A DNA stretch of 64,000 nt, from contig DATMGK010000094.1 in assembly GCA_035555595.1 (NCBI GenBank), forward strand, positions 1 to 64,000, in the 5' to 3' direction. The translations under genes and the position numbers were made by a program. Of this stretch, positions 7,303 through 15,474 are shown one piece after another (the first letter of the stretch is position 1; each line of letters begins with the position of its first letter). The notes under the pieces are model-generated. The model worked only from the letters and a program-made list of their open reading frames with translations, was not told the DNA's origin and did no database searches. The stretch is from Croceibacterium_A sp035555595. GTDB taxonomy: Bacteria; Pseudomonadota; Alphaproteobacteria; Sphingomonadales; Sphingomonadaceae.

Positions 7303-8459
7303 TGCCGTCCCTGCACGCGTTCGACGCGAGGCAGTTCCTCGCGAACACATGGCAGAAACGCCCACTGCTGATCCGCGGCGCGTTCCGCGACTGGTCCAAT
7401 CCGCTAGAACCGGACGAACTGGCAGGCCTGGCATGCGAGGCAGGGGTTGAAAGCCGCCTCGTGCGGCAACCGGCACCCGGCCGGTGGGACCTCGAACACG
7501 GCCCCCTCGCGCCCGAGCGCTTCAGTGAACTGGGCGATTGCCCGTGGACCCTGCTGGTCCAGGCGGTCGACCATCACATACCCGCAGTCGCCGCCCTGAT
7601 CGAACCGTTCCGCTTCATCCCGGACTGGCGCATCGATGATGTCATGGTCAGCTATGCCACCGACGGCGGCGGGGTGGGCCCGCACTTCGACCAGTACGAT
7701 GTGTTCCTGGTGCAAGGGCTGGGTCGGCGGCGCTGGCGTGTCGGCCCGCGCTGCGACGAGAGTGCGCGCCTCTTGCCGCACGATGGCCTGCGCCTGCTCG
7801 CCGATTTCAAGCCGGTGGACGAATGGGTGCTGGAGCCGGGCGACATTCTCTACGTCCCGCCGGGTTTCGCGCACGATGGCGTGGCGGTGGGTGACGACTG
7901 CATGACCTATTCGGTCGGCTTCCGCGCGCCCTCGCGCGGCGATCTGGTTTCTGCCTTTGCCGACCATGTGCTCGACACGCTGGATGAGGACGACCGGTAC
8001 ACGGACCCAGACCTCCTCGCAGACGCTCATCTGGGCGAAATCTCCGCAGAGGCTCTCGCGCGGCTGCACGACATGGTCACGGGTGCGCTGGCTGATCGGG
8101 CCGGGTTCGCAGCGTGGTTCGGCGCATACGTCACCGCTCCCAAAGACCAGAGGTTCGACTGGGAACCGGAAGTACAAGTCACCGCTGCCGACCTCGCGGA
8201 CGGCGAGGCGGGGCCGCTCCGGATCGAGCGGAATCCGGCGATCCGTTTCTCCTTCATCCGCCAGGGCGACGACGCGCTGACCCTGTTCTTCGACGGACAG
8301 GCCTATCCGTGCAGTGGCCCCGCAGCCGCGGTCGCCGAACGGATTTGCGCCGATACGCGGTTCGCGCTGGAGCCCGAGATAATGGCCGACCCCGATGTCG
8401 CCGACCTGATCCTCGATCTCGTCAATCGCGGTTGCATCGCCTTGAACGCGTCCGACTGA
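7302..8459 (+). CDS. roxA: Ribosomal protein uL16 arginine 3-hydroxylase-like (cupin-4 family)
   Basis: A 385-residue JmjC/cupin-4 oxygenase of the RoxA (YcfD) family, which uses Fe(II) and 2-oxoglutarate to hydroxylate an arginine of ribosomal protein uL16. The iron facial triad is visible: H128 and D130 in GPHFDQYDVFLVQG, and H191 in VPPGFAHDG. The C-terminal dimerisation and winged-helix region (about residues 220-385) is present, so length and architecture are normal. It is coupled to the small gene upstream and faces rluE tail to tail, with a hairpin at the junction. Confidence 0.88.
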   Translation: MPSLHAFDARQFLANTWQKRPLLIRGAFRDWSNPLEPDELAGLACEAGVESRLVRQPAPGRWDLEHGPLAPERFSELGDCPWTLLVQAVDHHIPAVAALIEPFRFIPDWRIDDVMVSYATDGGGVGPHFDQYDVFLVQGLGRRRWRVGPRCDESARLLPHDGLRLLADFKPVDEWVLEPGDILYVPPGFAHDGVAVGDDCMTYSVGFRAPSRGDLVSAFADHVLDTLDEDDRYTDPDLLADAHLGEISAEALARLHDMVTGALADRAGFAAWFGAYVTAPKDQRFDWEPEVQVTAADLADGEAGPLRIERNPAIRFSFIRQGDDALTLFFDGQAYPCSGPAAAVAERICADTRFALEPEIMADPDVADLILDLVNRGCIALNASD

Positions 8460-8480
8460 CGCCGGGCTTCAAACCCGGCG
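8460..8480. terminator. Hairpin between convergent roxA and rluE
   Basis: CGCCGGG (8460-8466), loop CTTCAAA, CCCGGCG (8474-8480): a perfect 7-bp stem starting at the roxA stop and overlapping the rluE 3' end. There is no clear T tract. Probably a bidirectional terminator. Confidence 0.5.
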
Positions 8481-9011
8481 CCATTCGCCGGGGCGCAACC
8501 CGTCGATCGTCCATTCACCTACCGACCAGCGGACGAGCCGCAGCGTCGGGTGGCCGACCGCAGCGGTCATGCGCCGAACCTGCCGGTTGCGGCCCTCGGT
8601 AATCGTCAGGCGCAACCAGCTGTCGGGCACCGTCTTGCGCACCCGGATCGGTGGATCGCGGGGCCACAGCTCCGGATCGGCGATGCGGTTTGCCTCGGCA
8701 GGCCTCGTCTGGCCGTCCTTCAGCCGCACACCGCGGCGCAGTCCCTCCAGCGCGGAGTCATCGGGCTCGCCTTCGACCTGCACGAGATAGGTTTTAGCCA
8801 GCTTGAAGCGCGGATCAGCGATACGTGCCTGCATGCGTCCGTCATCGCACAGCACCAGAAGCCCCTCGCTGTCGTAATCCAGACGCCCCGCGGGATAAAA
8901 CCCCGGCGCGTCGATAAACGCCGCCAAAGTCTGGCGCGGCGTCCCCTGCCGCTCGTCGGTGAACTGTGAAAGCACACCGAAAGGCTTGTTGAACAGGATG
9001 ATTCCGGTCAC
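8469..9011 (-). CDS. rluE: 23S rRNA pseudouridine synthase, RluE type
   Basis: A 180-residue RsuA-family pseudouridine synthase. The catalytic aspartate is D45 in AGRLDYDSEGLLVL, and the family end motif EGRNRQVRRM is present. It lacks the S4 domain, as RluE does (in E. coli it modifies U2457 of 23S rRNA). The GTG start at 9011 overlaps the stop of the ABC-F gene (GTGA), so it is the coupled second gene of that operon. An in-frame upstream extension lies inside the ABC-F gene and is unlikely. Confidence 0.85.
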   Translation of the reverse strand: MTGIILFNKPFGVLSQFTDERQGTPRQTLAAFIDAPGFYPAGRLDYDSEGLLVLCDDGRMQARIADPRFKLAKTYLVQVEGEPDDSALEGLRRGVRLKDGQTRPAEANRIADPELWPRDPPIRVRKTVPDSWLRLTITEGRNRQVRRMTAAVGHPTLRLVRWSVGEWTIDGLRPGEWRRV

Positions 9012-10858
9012 GCCTCGGCCTTCTCGAGTCCTTCCTGCGCGTCGAGCCATTGCAGCTCGGCTTGCTCCAGCTGCGCCGCCACTCCCGCACGTTCGCGAAT
9101 GAGGTCTGCGGGCGACCCGCCAGACGCACCGGACGGGTCAGCCAGCAACCGATCGATCGCCGCGAGCTTGTCCTGAAGGAGTGCGATCGCTTTTTCCGCC
9201 GCCGCCACGTCGCTGCGGGCAAGGCGAGCGGCCTCGCGATCTTTGGCGGATGCGCGCTTGTCTTTCTTCGGCTTGGCGCCGCCGTTCTCACGGGGCTGGT
9301 TTCGTCCGAGCACGAAGTCGATGTAATCCTCGATACTGCCGGGATATTCCTGCGCCATACCTCCGTCGACGAGGATGAGCCGATCCGCGGTAAGCTCGAC
9401 CATGTGCCGGTCGTGGCTGATCAGGATGACGGCCCCGTCGAATGCATTCAATGCCTGCACCAGCGCCTCGCGCGCGTCGACGTCGAGGTGATTGGTCGGC
9501 TCGTCCAGGATGAGGAGATGCGGCGCATCGCGAGTGATTAGCGCCAGCGCCAGCCGCGCCCGCTCCCCGCCCGAAAGCGTGGCGATCCTCGCTGTGGCCC
9601 GGTGCCCCGAAAAGCCGAACCGGCCGAGTTGCGCCCGAACAGCCCCGGGCGATGCGCCTTCCATCGCCCGCGTCATATGATCAAGCGGAGTCCCCTCGGA
9701 TGACAGCTCCTCGACCTGATATTGCGTGAAATAGCCCACCCGCATACGGCCCGATGCCTGCATTGCCCCATCCATCGGTGCGAGCTGGGCGGCCAGCAGG
9801 CGCGCGAGCGTGGTCTTGCCGTTGCCGTTGCGGCCCAGCAGTGCGATCCGGTCGTCCGGGTCTATCCGCAGGTTGAGCCGCTGGAGGATCGGCGTGTCGC
9901 CATAGCCAACCGCCGCCAGGTCGAGCGTGATGAGCGGCGGGCGCATCTCATCGGGGCTGGGGAAGTCGAAGCTCAGGCTCGGATCTTCCATCAACGCCGC
10001 GATCGGTTGCATCTTCGCCAGCATCTTGGCGCGCGACTGGGCCTGCTTGGCGGTGGACGCGCGGGCGCTGTTACGCGCGACATAGTCCTCCAGCCGGGCG
10101 CGCTGAGCTTCTTGGGATGCCTTTGCCGCCGCAAGCTGCGCCGCCCGTTCCGCGCGCTGCTTCTCGAACGCATCATACCCGCCCGGATAGAGCGTCAGCT
10201 TGCCATCCTGCAGGTGCAGGATCGCGGAGACCACGTTATTCAGGAGGTCGCGTTCGTGACTGATGACGACCAGCGTGCCCTGATAGGCCTTGAGGAAACC
10301 TTCCAGCCACAGCGTCGCTTCGAGGTCGAGGTGGTTCGACGGTTCGTCGAGCAGCAGCACGTCCGGATTCGACAGCAGCAGCGCGCCCAGCGCGACGCGC
10401 ATTTTCCAACCGCCCGAAAAGGTGTCGAGCGGCTGTGCCTGCATCGCTTCGTCAAAACCGAGCCCCGTCAAAATGATGCTCGCGCGAGAGGGTGCGGCAT
10501 AGGCGTCGATCGCCAGCAACCTGTCGTGGACATCGCCCAGGCGGTCCATGTCTGTGCAGGTTTCCGCTTCCGCCAACAGCAGTGTGCGCTCTGCATCGCC
10601 CGCCAGCACTGCTTCGAACGGTGTGATCGATCCGCTCGGCGCCTCTTGCGCGATGTAGCCTAGGCGGGCGCGGCGGGGCAGTTCGATCGAACCCTGATCG
10701 GGCTCTATCTGGCCGATCAGAGCTTTCATGAGCGTCGACTTGCCGGCGCCATTGCGACCGATCAGCCCGACCCGGGCGCCTGACGGAACGGTAGCGGAGG
10801 CATCCTGCAGGATTGCCCGGCCGCCCAGGCGCACGGTGAGATTGTTGATGGTAATCAT
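9008..10858 (-). CDS. ABC-F family ATP-binding protein
   Basis: A 616-residue soluble protein with two ABC ATPase domains. Domain 1 has Walker A GRNGAGKS (34-41), signature FSGGWKMRVAL and Walker B LLLDEPSNHLD. Domain 2 has GRNGNGKT, LSGGERARLAL and LILDEPTNHLD. A charged linker separates them and a lysine-rich coiled-coil tail follows. There are no membrane segments, so it is not a transporter. YheS/Uup-like members act on the ribosome; the exact subfamily is not certain. First gene of an operon with rluE, with an IS6 copy 77 bp upstream of its start. Confidence 0.9.
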   Translation of the reverse strand: MITINNLTVRLGGRAILQDASATVPSGARVGLIGRNGAGKSTLMKALIGQIEPDQGSIELPRRARLGYIAQEAPSGSITPFEAVLAGDAERTLLLAEAETCTDMDRLGDVHDRLLAIDAYAAPSRASIILTGLGFDEAMQAQPLDTFSGGWKMRVALGALLLSNPDVLLLDEPSNHLDLEATLWLEGFLKAYQGTLVVISHERDLLNNVVSAILHLQDGKLTLYPGGYDAFEKQRAERAAQLAAAKASQEAQRARLEDYVARNSARASTAKQAQSRAKMLAKMQPIAALMEDPSLSFDFPSPDEMRPPLITLDLAAVGYGDTPILQRLNLRIDPDDRIALLGRNGNGKTTLARLLAAQLAPMDGAMQASGRMRVGYFTQYQVEELSSEGTPLDHMTRAMEGASPGAVRAQLGRFGFSGHRATARIATLSGGERARLALALITRDAPHLLILDEPTNHLDVDAREALVQALNAFDGAVILISHDRHMVELTADRLILVDGGMAQEYPGSIEDYIDFVLGRNQPRENGGAKPKKDKRASAKDREAARLARSDVAAAEKAIALLQDKLAAIDRLLADPSGASGGSPADLIRERAGVAAQLEQAELQWLDAQEGLEKAEA

Positions 10859-10935
10859 TGCGGCGCGGCCCCTAGCAGGGAGCGCCGATCACCCCAACCC
10901 GTCAAACACCTGAACCCTTCGATGGGTCCTGTCAG

Positions 10936-11740
10936 GGTGCTGTCAGTCTAACGCTAACTTGTTTCCGAAGCCACCGATCGGCTGGGTAAGGAAACCTGCA
11001 TGAAGACCCTTCCAAGCGCCACAGGTTCCGCCCGACACGATCCGGCTCGCTGTGCGGTTGTATTCCGTTTCACCACCAGCCTTCGGGACATCGAGGAAAT
11101 ACTCGCCGAAGGCGGCATCGATACCACTTACAGACCGTCCGCTGCTGGGCCAACAAGTTAGGTCCGGCAATTGCAGCCAACATCCGGAAACGCCGTTGCC
11201 CGCCGGATTCTGTTTGGCATCTCGACGAGATGATCGTGCGAACGGCAAACCCATGTTCATGTGGCGGGCCGCCGACATGGAGAGAAAGGTGCTCGATGTC
11301 CTGGTGCAGAAGTGCCGGAATAAAGCTGCAGCACTGAAATTGCTGCGAAAACTGCTAAAGCACCAAGGCTTCGTGCCCGACACGATCGTCACTGATAGTC
11401 TCGCCTCATACAAAGCGGTAATGCGCGAGCTGGGGTGCAAGCATCGTCACAAACTTGGCCTATTACGAGACAATAATCGGGTTGAGAACTCCCACCTTCC
11501 CGTCCGGCGACGAGAGTGAAGATGCAGCGATTTAAGTCACAGGGCCAACCCCAGAAATTCGTCTCAACCCACAGCGCAATCTACAATACCGTCAACGTCA
11601 AGCGTCACCTGATATCCCGAGACACAATGCGCCAGTTTCGAGCCGCTGCAATGGCGAGTGGGAAACTGCGTCTGCCGCTGAGAGGTGAGATTGCCAGTTT
11701 TGGGCGTAGCTCGCCCCCGGCGAGTTAATCTGACAACACC
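10936..11740 (+). mobile_element. IS6-family element, complete ends, decayed transposase
   Basis: 805 bp. The left repeat GGTGCTGTCAGTCTAAC (10936) and right repeat GTTAATCTGACAACACC (ending 11740) match each other inverted at most positions and define the consensus used for the other remnants. Directly before it lies GGTCCTGTCAG (10925-10935), an 11-bp piece of another left end. No 8-bp target duplication is present. It separates the core ABC-F gene from the amine-dehydrogenase cluster. Confidence 0.8.
11000..11728 (+). pseudogene. IS6-family transposase (several frameshifts)
   Basis: From ATG 11000 the parts of an IS6 transposase can be followed across frames: the HTH region, HLDEMIVR with the first aspartate, then KPMFMWRAADMERKVLD, DTIVTDSLASYKAV with the second aspartate, and RVENSHLPVRRRE with the glutamate. 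A stop interrupts the frame at about 11518 and another frame change lies near 11240. It is the most complete local representative of the subgroup whose ends carry GGTGYTGTCAG. Confidence 0.8.
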
Positions 11741-11768
11741 TGACAAAATCTGCTGAGCTCGAGCGGCT

Positions 11769-11788
11769 GTGACTGGAAGTCACCAATC
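11769..11788. promoter_or_regulatory. Shared palindromic operator, site 1 (upstream of mauB)
   Basis: GTGACTGGAAGTCACCAATC. GTGACT and AGTCAC form a perfect inverted repeat around GGA, and T11770/A11782 satisfy the LysR T-N11-A rule. The site centre is about 111 bp upstream of the mauB ATG. The same sequence recurs at 15369, at 21221 (minus strand) and, degenerate, at 24143 (minus strand). Confidence 0.7.
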
Positions 11789-11887
11789 CTTCCCAACTCG
11801 GCCCCTCGATTCAGCGTGAAGGTTTGCTAGTACGTTCACCTGAAGCCTGCCGTTTTGCCAACGGACGGGGCGGGGCGGGGATTTGAA

Positions 11888-13081
11888 ATGAGGCTGTTGC
11901 ACGGGCGAAGTCGGCTCATCCGCATTGCGGCGGCGCTGCTGGTTCTAGCCGCTCCCGCAGGGGCGCAGGAGCGGCATGCAGGCGATGCACGCCCGCCCGC
12001 GCTGCCCATGGAGCGCAGCGACGTGGCGACCCTGGAACCGGCAAGGCCGGAGCGATTGTTCCTGTTAGGGGCTTTCGGCCTCGTGGTGCTGGATGGCGAC
12101 GATGCCCGGCTTCGCTCACTGGGTTCTATCCCGGTCAGCGTTGGCGGGGCGCCTGCGATCGGCCCGGACGCCACGAAGATCTACGTTTCAGAGACCTACT
12201 ACAGCCATGGCAATCGTGGAACGCGATCCGATATAGTCTCTGTCTATGATGGGCGGACGCTGAAGCTTGAGCAGGAAATTCCTTTGCCGGGCCGACTTCA
12301 CGTCAACACGAAGACCAGCGTCTTCGGTATCGGCGAGGGTGCCCGCTACGCGTATGTCTATGACATGATCCCCACCTCTGCGGCCCATGTCGTCGATCTG
12401 GTCGAGGGCAGGGTCGTTACCTCGATCAGTCTGTCGGGATGTGCCGCAGTGTTTCCGGTTGGGGCCGACAGGTTCGGGACGATCTGCGGTGATGGCACGG
12501 TTGGCACGGCAACCATCGCGCCCGAGGGTGAATCGAAGGTCGCGTTCAGCAAGCCATTCTTTGACGCCAATCTCGATCCGGTGTTCGAAGAGGGCGCGGT
12601 CGACAAATCGACGGGCGAAGGATGGCTGCTGAGCTTTACCGGCAAAATATATCCGGTTTCGTTCGGTGTCGTGCCGGGCGCCGCGCCGACAATCGGAGAG
12701 GCATGGTCTGTCCTTGGCGCTGCGGGGTTGCGTGAAGCAGGGCCGAACGTGCAGGAAATGGCCTGGCGTCCCGGAGGATACCAGCCCTTCGCCTTGCATC
12801 GCGCCAGCAAGCGCCTGTTCGTCCTGATGCACGTCGGCAACCACTGGACGCATAAGGAAGGCGGTACAGAGATCTGGGTGCTGGATGCGGAGACGAAGAC
12901 ACTGGTTCGGCGTATTCCACTGGGTGCGACTGCATCGGGTGTTGCCGTCAGTCAGGGGGAAAAGCCGCTCGTCTACGCGCTCGACGCAGGTGGAAGTCTG
13001 ATCGTCTTCGATGGTGACACTGGGGCCGAACGTTCGCGCCGCGCGATTGGCGGATCGAAAGCATGGACCCCTGGGTACTGA
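11888..13081 (+). CDS. mauB: Methylamine/aralkylamine dehydrogenase heavy (beta-propeller) subunit
   Basis: A 397-residue periplasmic protein with a signal peptide (about residues 1-26, ending APAGAQ). The mature chain matches the seven-bladed propeller subunit of TTQ amine dehydrogenases (MauB/AauB), with repeated blade strands such as IVSVYDGRTLKLEQEI and EIWVLDAETKTLVRRI, and the conserved LHVNTKTSVFGI and WRPGGYQPFALH regions. It scaffolds the small catalytic subunit. It is the first of five genes in the classic order B-E-D-A, with mauE beginning one base after its stop. Confidence 0.88.
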   Translation: MRLLHGRSRLIRIAAALLVLAAPAGAQERHAGDARPPALPMERSDVATLEPARPERLFLLGAFGLVVLDGDDARLRSLGSIPVSVGGAPAIGPDATKIYVSETYYSHGNRGTRSDIVSVYDGRTLKLEQEIPLPGRLHVNTKTSVFGIGEGARYAYVYDMIPTSAAHVVDLVEGRVVTSISLSGCAAVFPVGADRFGTICGDGTVGTATIAPEGESKVAFSKPFFDANLDPVFEEGAVDKSTGEGWLLSFTGKIYPVSFGVVPGAAPTIGEAWSVLGAAGLREAGPNVQEMAWRPGGYQPFALHRASKRLFVLMHVGNHWTHKEGGTEIWVLDAETKTLVRRIPLGATASGVAVSQGEKPLVYALDAGGSLIVFDGDTGAERSRRAIGGSKAWTPGY

Positions 13082-13082
13082 T

Positions 13083-13628
13083 ATGCCGCCTGTCGATCAC
13101 ACCCTTTTCCTGGCGGCCCGTGTCGTCGGCGCAGTGCTTTTTGGCATGAGCGCGTGGCATCATGCGCGCGATCTTGCCGGATTCCGCGCTGCAATCGAAG
13201 GATACCGGCTGCTTCCAGGCGGCGCCTTCGGTGTGGTGGCGCTGGCGATCATCGCGGCGGAAGCCTGCATCGCGGTGAGTCTTGCATCGGGGCTGCTGCT
13301 TTACATGGGGGCGCTGGTGGCCGTGTGCCTGCTTGCCCTTTTCGCTGTGGCTATCGCGATCAATCTGCTGCGCGGGCGGACAGACATCGACTGCGGCTGC
13401 TCCTGGGCGCGTGGTGGCACCCGGTTGGGCTGGGGCCTTGTCTTGCGCAATGGGTTGATAATCACCTTGCTGGCAACCCTGCTGGCGCCGGTTCAGGGCA
13501 GCCCCGGGGCGCTACAGGTTATCGACGGCATCGGGGCCGGGTTGGCCGTCCTGCTAGGCTATCATATCGCGGGCGAATTTCTGTCATTGGCCCGGCGCAG
13601 CAAAGAGGGCCGGAGGGTGGAAAGCTGA
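13083..13628 (+). CDS. mauE: Amine dehydrogenase maturation protein MauE (DoxX-like)
   Basis: A 181-residue inner-membrane protein with four to five hydrophobic helices and the conserved cysteine pair DIDCGC (C104, C106). MauE is needed, together with MauD, for export and disulfide formation of the small subunit. The ATG at 13083 lies just past the mauB stop, and its own stop overlaps the mauD start by one base, so the genes are translationally linked. Confidence 0.85.
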   Translation: MPPVDHTLFLAARVVGAVLFGMSAWHHARDLAGFRAAIEGYRLLPGGAFGVVALAIIAAEACIAVSLASGLLLYMGALVAVCLLALFAVAIAINLLRGRTDIDCGCSWARGGTRLGWGLVLRNGLIITLLATLLAPVQGSPGALQVIDGIGAGLAVLLGYHIAGEFLSLARRSKEGRRVES

Positions 13629-14248
13629 TGTTGCTGGTATCTCAGGGTCTGCTGTGGGCGGTCGTCATTTTGCTGGGTATAGTGGTTCTGCTGCTGGCGC
13701 GGCAAATCGGAGTGCTGCATGAGCGGATCGCTCCGATCGGCGCGCTGGCTATGGGGGGAGAGTTGCGGCAGGGCGCCCCGGCGCAGCAGATCATTGCCAG
13801 CGCTCTTAGCGGAGAGACGGTGAAGGTCGGCGCCCCGCCTACCCACGGCCGGGCGGCCATGTTGCTGTTTGTCGCCCCGGCATGTCCGGTGTGCAAGACG
13901 ATCATCCCCGTGGCGGTGCGTTTCGCACAGATAGAGGATGTGGAACTGCTGCTGGTCGGCGATGGCGATCCACATCAGTATCGCAAGCTGGCGGACCAGT
14001 TCGGCATAGCCCCGTCCCGCTTCGTTAACAGCGCGGAGGTGGGCATGGCTTACAAGGTGGGCAAGGTTCCTTATGCAGTGTTGATCGACCAGGCCGGGCT
14101 GATTTCCGCGCATGGGCTGGTCAACACGCTGGAACATCTCGAAAGCCTGATCATCTCTCAGGAAACCGGCCTGTCTTCGATCCAGCAATTCCTCACCGAT
14201 GGCGCGCCGCAGAAACGGAACGCGCCGTCCGATGCCGTTTCCGGGTGA
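13628..14248 (+). CDS. mauD: Amine dehydrogenase accessory thiol-disulfide protein MauD
   Basis: A 206-residue protein with one N-terminal membrane anchor (about residues 5-24) and a periplasmic thioredoxin-like domain with the active site CPVC (C86-C89). MauD is thought to help form the many disulfides of the small subunit. The start ATG overlaps the mauE stop. Length and motif match the family. Confidence 0.88.
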   Translation: MLLVSQGLLWAVVILLGIVVLLLARQIGVLHERIAPIGALAMGGELRQGAPAQQIIASALSGETVKVGAPPTHGRAAMLLFVAPACPVCKTIIPVAVRFAQIEDVELLLVGDGDPHQYRKLADQFGIAPSRFVNSAEVGMAYKVGKVPYAVLIDQAGLISAHGLVNTLEHLESLIISQETGLSSIQQFLTDGAPQKRNAPSDAVSG

Positions 14249-14254
14249 TAACCG

Positions 14255-14821
14255 ATGACTGACAGACGCAGCGATGCCTTGATCGAAACTTTCACGCGCA
14301 AGTTGGCGCGGGGATCTTCCAGGCGCGGCCTGATGGCACAACTTGGCGGCATGCTCGTAGCCGCCACGGCATTGCCTCTTCTGCCGGTTTCCCGAGCGCA
14401 GGCCCGTACGCGCGAAGCGCCGCCCCCGCCGACAAAGGAACGACTCACGGATTTTGAGCGCAACGCTCAGACATCCGATCCGGGCCGGTGCGACTACTGG
14501 CGTTATTGTGCCATTGACGGTTTTTTGTGCGGCTGCTGCGGCGGCGGACTTCACACCTGCCCGCCCGGCACAGAGCCTTCGCCAACCGCATGGGTCGGCA
14601 CATGCCGCAATCCCGATGATGGCCGTTCCTATCTGGTGGCCTATCGCGATTGCTGTGGCCGTGCGGGGTGTGCAGCGGATCGTGACTGTTTCTGCGCCGG
14701 AACCGACCGCGAACTGCCGATCTATCGGCCACAGCTCAATAACGACATCATCTGGTGCTTCGGCACGTCTTCGATGATCTATCATTGCTCGACCTCTGTG
14801 TTGGTCGGCGTCGCGGAATGA
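14255..14821 (+). CDS. mauA: Amine dehydrogenase light subunit carrying tryptophan tryptophylquinone
   Basis: 188 residues. A long twin-arginine-type leader (SSRRGLMAQLGGML) precedes the mature domain. Both TTQ tryptophans can be placed: W113 in TAWVGTC (Trp57 of Paracoccus MADH) and W167 in NDIIWCFG (Trp108); D132 in AYRDCC matches the catalytic Asp76. There are 14 cysteines where MADH has 12. The extra pair, FLCGCCGG and the STSVLVG end resemble aromatic amine dehydrogenase (AauA), while NDIIWCFG is MADH-like, so substrate class cannot be fixed. The enzyme oxidises a primary amine to aldehyde plus ammonia in the periplasm. Confidence 0.92.
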   Translation: MTDRRSDALIETFTRKLARGSSRRGLMAQLGGMLVAATALPLLPVSRAQARTREAPPPPTKERLTDFERNAQTSDPGRCDYWRYCAIDGFLCGCCGGGLHTCPPGTEPSPTAWVGTCRNPDDGRSYLVAYRDCCGRAGCAADRDCFCAGTDRELPIYRPQLNNDIIWCFGTSSMIYHCSTSVLVGVAE

Positions 14822-15303
14822 GTGCGGGTCCGCGCGGCCCGGCTTTGATGCTTGGCGCGTTGGTGGGCCTCTCGACGTCAGGGCTGGTGATGCAATCGGC
14901 GCTGCCTGCGCAGGCGCAAACGGTCACCACTCTCGACACGGGGCAGTACAACTACATGCTTTCCTGTGGCGGCTGCCACGGCCTGACTGGCCTTGCTCCT
15001 CGCAGCGGCGTGCCTGATCTGCAGGGCAAGGCGGGGCTGTTTCTCTGTTCCACGCAGGGGCGGGAATATGCAATCCGCCTGCCTAACGTGGCTTTCGCCG
15101 ACATGGATGACGCGGCGCTGGCGGAAACCATGAATTATGTGATGTTCGTGCTCGGCGGCGACAGCGCGCCGGTTGGGGCTCAGCCATATTCGCCCGCAGA
15201 AGTGCGTGGGTTGCGGCTGCGGCCACTGAAAAACAGCGCGGTGGTTGCGATGGCCCACGATCTGCGGATGCAGGCGGCCGCGCGGTGTGACCCTTCCGCC
15301 TGA
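14818..15303 (+). CDS. Periplasmic c-type cytochrome, likely electron acceptor
   Basis: A 161-residue exported protein with a signal peptide ending ALPAQAQ and one haem site, C50-GG-C53-H54. It resembles short monohaem cytochromes found beside aromatic amine dehydrogenase genes. Its ATG overlaps the mauA stop (ATGA), so it is the last gene of the operon. No amicyanin or azurin gene is present in the cluster, so this cytochrome is the natural candidate to take electrons from TTQ. The axial methionine is not assigned with certainty. Confidence 0.8.
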   Translation: MSAGPRGPALMLGALVGLSTSGLVMQSALPAQAQTVTTLDTGQYNYMLSCGGCHGLTGLAPRSGVPDLQGKAGLFLCSTQGREYAIRLPNVAFADMDDAALAETMNYVMFVLGGDSAPVGAQPYSPAEVRGLRLRPLKNSAVVAMAHDLRMQAAARCDPSA

Positions 15304-15368
15304 AATCTTTACATTATTCTTGTCGAGGTGCGCGCCAGGATGCTCTGGTGCATGTCAAGATCGCCCTT

Positions 15369-15388
15369 GTGACTAAAAATCACCATTG
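15369..15388. promoter_or_regulatory. Shared palindromic operator, site 2 (upstream of the TonB receptor)
   Basis: GTGACTAAAAATCACCATTG, matching site 1 at 14 of 20 positions, including the GTGACT and TCACCA half-sites; T15370/A15382 give T-N11-A. The centre is about 98 bp before the receptor start and lies in the 171-bp gap after the cytochrome gene. Confidence 0.65.
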
Positions 15389-15474
15389 CGATTCGACTTG
15401 GCATCTCGTCGCGTTCAAGGCGCGGATTACGATACGGACTAATACCAGATCAAAATATGTACAGGGATGGGAAC

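Noticed and set aside
9722..10663. Plus-strand frame opposite the ABC-F gene
   Set aside because: The minus strand encodes two complete ABC ATPase domains; this is a shadow.
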